A stretch of DNA of 48,399 bases from Firmicutes bacterium UBA6806 (GTDB taxonomy: Bacteria; Bacillota; Clostridia; Peptostreptococcales; Acidaminobacteraceae). Under the pieces are notes generated by a model, which was given only the letters and a program-made list of their open reading frames with translations, was not told the DNA's origin and did not search any database. The translations under genes were made by a program, and so were the position numbers. Position 1 is the stretch's first letter. The number at the start of each line of letters is the position of its first letter. Of the stretch, positions 44,074 to 48,399 are shown in pieces. Location: positions 1 through 48,399 of the forward strand of contig DKFC01000048.1 in the NCBI GenBank assembly GCA_002452745.1. Reading direction: 5' to 3'.

Positions 44074-45201
44074 TTAATTTTTTACAAAAACCCGATCCCC
44101 CCCTTCGAGATTTTCTTGTCCACTGACGATTACTTTTAAATTAGGCGTCATTGAATCACTTGTTATTTCAACTAGTTCACCTGAATATGTTCCCATTTCA
44201 ACAGGCAGTTTTACAGCTGTATCTTCTGATAAAACATAGACATATGCACCCTCATTTTCATAAATAATCGCTCTATTTGGAATCAATATTGCCTGCCTCT
44301 GAGTGCTTAAAAAAGTTATCTCTGCATAGTCTCCTACATATAGATCATTTTCATGCGCAGCATTTATGAGGACTTTTACTGAAAAGAGCTGTGTCTGTTC
44401 AGTGGGGACGCTGTCAATTTGGGCAACTTCGCCATTTAACGGCTCTTTAATACCCGCTACCTTTATCATTGCCTCCGTTCCAATTTCCAGTTTTCTGAGA
44501 AGATCACTTGTTACCATAGCCTCCACGTACAAGTTAGTCCGATCCAAAATGGTCACAGCCTTTTGCCCACTTAGTTTTTCACCTCGGTGAATATAGACAG
44601 CTGCCACCACACCATCAATGGTACTTGACAGCACCCTATCATTCAGTCCCTTTTTCAAGCGCTTCAACTGATTGGCATAATTGGTTTCCGCATCAGTGAG
44701 TTGTCTCTTTAACGTCTCCAGTTGAGTGCCTATTGACTCTAGAGTGGACTCCGGAATATAGCCTGCCTCATAGAGTTTGAGCTGTTTGTCATAATCATCT
44801 TCCAGCGAAGTTACTTGAGTTTTTAAATTATCTCGAATGGTTCTAAGCTGACTTTCTGTGGCATTGTAACTTGCCAAGGCCTCCACAGAACTGAGTTTAG
44901 CAAGCGAATCGCCCGCCGACACCACATCACCCGGCGAGACGAAAACAGATTCAATTTCACCACTTCCACTGAGATAAAAATCCAATTGACTCTCCGCCAC
45001 GATTTCTCCAAAACTGGTGTACTGGTCAGAAATCACCTCTTCAACTGGTGAGGCAATCATCACGTTTTTTGTACTCTCAACTTGAACTGTTTCCAGTACA
45101 GCGGCTGAATTCATAACCGCATCATCTTCTGTTTTACCGCAACCAACCAGTCCGAGTGATAAAATCAATACAATCATCACCAACACTCTCCACTTAAACA
45201 T
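44074..45201 (-). CDS. RND efflux adaptor (membrane fusion protein), lipoprotein
   Basis: The protein is 375 aa of the HlyD/AcrA family. An N-terminal lipobox LGLVGC with C21 marks it as a lipoprotein. A biotinyl-lipoyl-like half motif flanks a coiled-coil hairpin (about 100-180), and a beta-barrel (VYIHRGEKLSG region) and a C-terminal membrane-proximal domain follow. It probably links the RND permease to the cell envelope. The start overlaps the permease end by 8 nt, so the permease is translated first, the reverse of the usual adaptor-first order. No terminator precedes the aspS promoter. Confidence 0.88.
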   Translation of the reverse strand: MFKWRVLVMIVLILSLGLVGCGKTEDDAVMNSAAVLETVQVESTKNVMIASPVEEVISDQYTSFGEIVAESQLDFYLSGSGEIESVFVSPGDVVSAGDSLAKLSSVEALASYNATESQLRTIRDNLKTQVTSLEDDYDKQLKLYEAGYIPESTLESIGTQLETLKRQLTDAETNYANQLKRLKKGLNDRVLSSTIDGVVAAVYIHRGEKLSGQKAVTILDRTNLYVEAMVTSDLLRKLEIGTEAMIKVAGIKEPLNGEVAQIDSVPTEQTQLFSVKVLINAAHENDLYVGDYAEITFLSTQRQAILIPNRAIIYENEGAYVYVLSEDTAVKLPVEMGTYSGELVEITSDSMTPNLKVIVSGQENLEGGDRVFVKN

Positions 45202-48200
45202 TTACATCAACTCCTTTGCGTTTCTCAATGGCATTTTCGATTAAAAAGTAGATTGTCGGAATAAACAACAATGTCATGAGAGTTGTCATCATAAGTCCAA
45301 AGATAAGAGAAAAACTAAACTGCGCATAGTAAGCCTCCTTGAAAGCCAATGGCAGGACACCGCTTATGGTGGTCAGCGTTGTGGCTAGCACAGGGTTGAA
45401 GCGCGTTTTTCCAGCCTCTCGAACTGCTTCCCTCAGCGACATGCCGTCAGCTCTTAGAAAGTTCATATAGTCTATTAGAACAATAGCATCATTCACAGCA
45501 ATTCCAACCAGCGCCACGAGTCCCATAAAAGCGTAGAATCCAAAATCGTTTGAAGTGAGTATCAGCCCCCATATGACGCCAATGGCAGCCATTGGAATAG
45601 TGGACAGGATTACAAAAGGCTGTATCACTGATTTAAACTGAACTGTGAGGATGATAAACACTAAAAATACCGCCAGTATCATGCTCTGGAAAAGATAGCC
45701 AAAGTTTTCAGATATCCCTTCTGAATCGCCTGCAAAACCAAGCGTTACACCACTTGGCAACGCTCCTTCCGAAAATGCCGATGCCAACGCCTTGGTAATG
45801 TCACCGCTGTTCACGCCAGCTCTCAAATCCGCGCTGATGGTGACAACTCTGAGGCCATCTTCTCTGGAAATGTTTGAAATACCGGGTTCTATGCGGATAT
45901 CTGCAACGCTTTGAACTGGAATCATCATCCCAACAGGTGTTGCTATAAAGAGGCTCTTCAAACGGTTCATATCTGAAATGGACTCCTTTTCTGGACGAAT
46001 CATAACCGATACCTCTTCTCCATCCATCTTGAGGGTTGTTGCTTCCACGCCGCTGACCTCTCCCCTCAGTTGACTGGTAATATCAAGCGGCGTCAAATCA
46101 AGTGATGTGGCTTTAAGAGTATCTATATCAACGACAATCTGAGGAACGCCTGTGGTAACAGATGATTCTATGTTGTAAACCCCGCTCATCTTTGTCAAAT
46201 GGGCTTCAATTGCCTTTGAAGATTCTAAGAGCGCCTCTAAATTTGCTCCCCTTACTTTTACTTCTATTGGCCTTCCAACTGGTGGCCCAGTTGCAATTCC
46301 ATTCACCACAATCTTCCCACCAGTCAATTGATTTAATTCACTTTGAAGTCGATCTAGCACTGTAAATCCGCTCTCTGTATCTGTGTCGAGTGCCACGGTA
46401 AAAGTCACAAGATCAACTTCTTTTCCGCCAATAGTGACGTTGTATGATTTTACCGCTGGGTCTTCCATCAGAATTTTTTCAGCATTTTCCGCCACCACCC
46501 TGTTCTCTTCAAGGGTTGTTCCTCCCGGAGTATCAATTGTAATTTCAAGTCCATTTGGCTCGCTCTTTGGAAAGAACGCCACTTTAATCAGTCCCGTACC
46601 AAACATGGAGACACTTGACAATAGCAGCCCAATACCCAAGACAATTACCAGCACACCATATCTCGTTTTCTTAACGACACCTCCAATGAGGTTTGTGTAC
46701 CCTGTTGTGAGCTTCATCTCACCAAAATCACCAGCGAATATTTTGACGCCCAGTAATGCCGTAAACAAAAGCGTCATCACCACTACCAACCATTTGCTCT
46801 CTGAATTCCTAAAGGCAATATAACTCAAAAGGGCGACGCCAAACAGAGCCATAAAATTTTTAAAGCCGTTCTTCTTCGTATTTTTGCCCGATTCTATATT
46901 CAAAATCTTAGAAGCAATACTCGGTGTAATAGTAAGCGAAACAAACAGTGACACTGTGAGGGTAATCATAATCGTCAAAGGAATTGTGGAGACAAATGCC
47001 CCTAAAATCCCCGGCAGTATCACCAGTGGAAAGAAGGCCGCAAGCGTGGTCATTGTAGACGAAACAATGGGATAGCCCACTTGATTTGTTCCATAGAGGG
47101 CGGCTTCTCTGGAGGAAAGTCCCTGCCGCTTCATCCTATCAATGTTCTCCATAACGATAATTGAATTGTCCACCAAAAGCCCTAGTGCAACAATCAATCC
47201 TAGGATGGCAAACGTGTTAAAGGTAATTCCAAACAGATTTAACAGCCCCAGTGTTCCAAGCAAACTCAGTGGAATGGTAATAGAGACAATGAGGGATTCA
47301 CGAATCCCAATAAATAAAAAGAGGACAATGACCACCACAATTAACCCTGAAAAAGCACTTGACTGAATATTGCCTAAGTCTGCCTTTACATTTTCGGCCA
47401 TATTATTTGACACGTGTACTGTGACGTCATCAGGGTACAGTTTTCCCCCTTCTGCCGAGAGAATTGAATCAATTCTGTCTGCCGTCCCAATGACATCACT
47501 TCCAACTTTTCGGCTCACGGTCAAAAAGATTGAATTTTGAGAATTGCTTTCTCCCGAACGTATATAGGACTTGTTAATCAGCTGATTGTCTTCTATTCCC
47601 ATGGAAACTTCTGCAATGTCGCTTACTTGAACCTTTGATCCATTTGTCCCAGATACGATGACTTTTTTAATGGCTGCCACTGTGTCCAGAGTTTCATCCA
47701 CTCTCAACGTATAATTGACCCCGTTGAGCTCCAAATCACCCACTGGCAAACTGACATCTGCACTCTTTAACGCCGTTTTCAGTTGATTCATGGTAACGCC
47801 ATAAGTCAGCATTTTAGCCTCATCTGTAACAATGGAAATCTCTGATTTTGCATCGCCAAACAGGGTGACACTGTCAACGCCAGCCACTGATTCAATCTCA
47901 TCCTGAATATCTTCCGCGATATTTGTGAGTTCGGGAATTGAATAATCCCCGCTGACACTGATGTTCATCAGTGGAATCTCTGACGTTTTGAAGATAATGC
48001 TCTTGGGGGTTTGAACGCCTTCTGGAAATTCAAGCTCACGAAGCGAATTGTCCACTTCTATTTTCTTTCTCTCAATATCAACGCCCTCCACAAAAGTCAC
48101 TTTGACCGCAGAGATGCCAAAAGACGAATCCGACTCAATAGAATCCACGTCGTCAAAATCCTTTAATTTATTTTCAATTTTCTCAGTGACCAAGTTCTCT

Positions 48201-48319
48201 ATATCCTCTGGACTTGCACCTGGATAAACCGTCTGCGCTGTAATGGCTGGAAAAACAATCTCAGGCAGAGACTCCTTCGGCAGTGAAATCAAACCGACGA
48301 CGCCCACGCTTATTATCAA
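45194..48319 (-). CDS. RND-family efflux permease (AcrB/CusA-type fold)
   Basis: At least 1041 aa with two repeats of transmembrane helices and large outer loops. The family stretch LPKESLPEIVFPAITAQTVY follows TM1, with the TM4 region GLLVDNSIIVMENIDRM and, in the second half, GIAVNDAIVLIDYMNF. It exports lipids or toxic compounds by proton motive force; the substrate is unknown and no TolC is present. The start is uncertain: TTG 48319 would cut TM1, and homologous coding continues upstream in frame (KLSRVFISQFQLTILLIF) to 48391, where a TAG occurs. Either a rare start codon, or a frameshift or window-edge effect, is involved. Confidence 0.85.
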   Translation of the reverse strand: MIISVGVVGLISLPKESLPEIVFPAITAQTVYPGASPEDIENLVTEKIENKLKDFDDVDSIESDSSFGISAVKVTFVEGVDIERKKIEVDNSLRELEFPEGVQTPKSIIFKTSEIPLMNISVSGDYSIPELTNIAEDIQDEIESVAGVDSVTLFGDAKSEISIVTDEAKMLTYGVTMNQLKTALKSADVSLPVGDLELNGVNYTLRVDETLDTVAAIKKVIVSGTNGSKVQVSDIAEVSMGIEDNQLINKSYIRSGESNSQNSIFLTVSRKVGSDVIGTADRIDSILSAEGGKLYPDDVTVHVSNNMAENVKADLGNIQSSAFSGLIVVVIVLFLFIGIRESLIVSITIPLSLLGTLGLLNLFGITFNTFAILGLIVALGLLVDNSIIVMENIDRMKRQGLSSREAALYGTNQVGYPIVSSTMTTLAAFFPLVILPGILGAFVSTIPLTIMITLTVSLFVSLTITPSIASKILNIESGKNTKKNGFKNFMALFGVALLSYIAFRNSESKWLVVVMTLLFTALLGVKIFAGDFGEMKLTTGYTNLIGGVVKKTRYGVLVIVLGIGLLLSSVSMFGTGLIKVAFFPKSEPNGLEITIDTPGGTTLEENRVVAENAEKILMEDPAVKSYNVTIGGKEVDLVTFTVALDTDTESGFTVLDRLQSELNQLTGGKIVVNGIATGPPVGRPIEVKVRGANLEALLESSKAIEAHLTKMSGVYNIESSVTTGVPQIVVDIDTLKATSLDLTPLDITSQLRGEVSGVEATTLKMDGEEVSVMIRPEKESISDMNRLKSLFIATPVGMMIPVQSVADIRIEPGISNISREDGLRVVTISADLRAGVNSGDITKALASAFSEGALPSGVTLGFAGDSEGISENFGYLFQSMILAVFLVFIILTVQFKSVIQPFVILSTIPMAAIGVIWGLILTSNDFGFYAFMGLVALVGIAVNDAIVLIDYMNFLRADGMSLREAVREAGKTRFNPVLATTLTTISGVLPLAFKEAYYAQFSFSLIFGLMMTTLMTLLFIPTIYFLIENAIEKRKGVDVNV

Positions 48320-48399
48320 AAAAATTAAGAGAATGGTCAGTTGAAATTGGCTGATAAAAACCCTAGAGAGTTTACCGAGGGCACTGAAAATCTAATAAA

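Noticed and set aside
1..48399. CRISPR array, prophage, insertion sequence, tRNA or rRNA genes
   Set aside because: No repeat-spacer pattern, transposase, phage gene or cloverleaf was seen; only short local repeats were found.

Overview
The window reads as a chromosome segment of a low-GC, anaerobic, free-living Clostridia-type Bacillota (Fusibacter-like is my guess; the genus cannot be fixed from sequence alone). The grounds are [FeFe]-hydrogenase maturases (HydF, HydG), a rubrerythrin-like diiron protein and a bacteriohemerythrin, T-box riboswitches, the GatCAB transamidation route, strong GGAGG ribosome-binding sites and sigma-A promoters. I see no rRNA, tRNA, CRISPR array, transposase or phage gene. 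Nearly everything is on the minus strand; only the PilZ protein, a Vat-like acetyltransferase, a hemerythrin and hutG are on plus.

Layout. 1-5.6 kb: membrane PilZ protein, a convergent YhcC-type radical SAM gene, and a four-PAS hybrid histidine kinase with a CheY-like partner. 5.7-9.05 kb: hydrogenase maturation operon (TM1266-family regulator, hydG, hydF) behind a structured leader ending in an intrinsic terminator. 9.06-13.6 kb: TPR-GAF-GGDEF diguanylate cyclase and a membrane degenerate-GGDEF/EAL phosphodiesterase. 13.7-15.9 kb: ABC-F ATPase preceded by a 34-residue leader ORF and a terminator, an attenuator layout. 15.9-19.4 kb: alr-M20 amidohydrolase-dppA operon for D-amino-acid and peptide chemistry. 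19.4-26.25 kb: complete trp operon trpE-G-(D-C-F fusion)-B-A under a tRNA-Trp T-box with two terminators. 26.3-27.95 kb: Crp/Fnr regulator and a divergent Vat-like acetyltransferase. 28.0-34.6 kb: NhaC antiporter and a translationally coupled four-gene signalling operon (double solute-binding/GGDEF receptor, DUF2161 PD-(D/E)XK-like protein, GlnK-like kinase, YcbB/GlnL-like regulator). 34.7-38.7 kb: diiron protein, pepA, hemerythrin, hutG. 38.7-44.06 kb: transamidation operon (aspS-gatC fusion)-gatA-gatB under a T-box whose specifier holds overlapping Glu (GAA) and Asn (AAC) codons. 44.07-48.4 kb: RND efflux pump and its lipoprotein adaptor.

How it fits together. Two amino-acid supply systems are read out by uncharged tRNA: tryptophan synthesis through UGG, and tRNA-dependent Asn (possibly also Gln) formation through the GAAC specifier. 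Each operon carries an uncommon gene fusion (TrpD-TrpC-TrpF and AspRS-GatC). Cyclic-di-GMP signalling is dense: two cyclases with intact GGDEF, one phosphodiesterase and one PilZ receptor. Several further leaders (hyd, ABC-F, alr) look like RNA-level switches, so conditional termination seems a favoured control mode in this genome.
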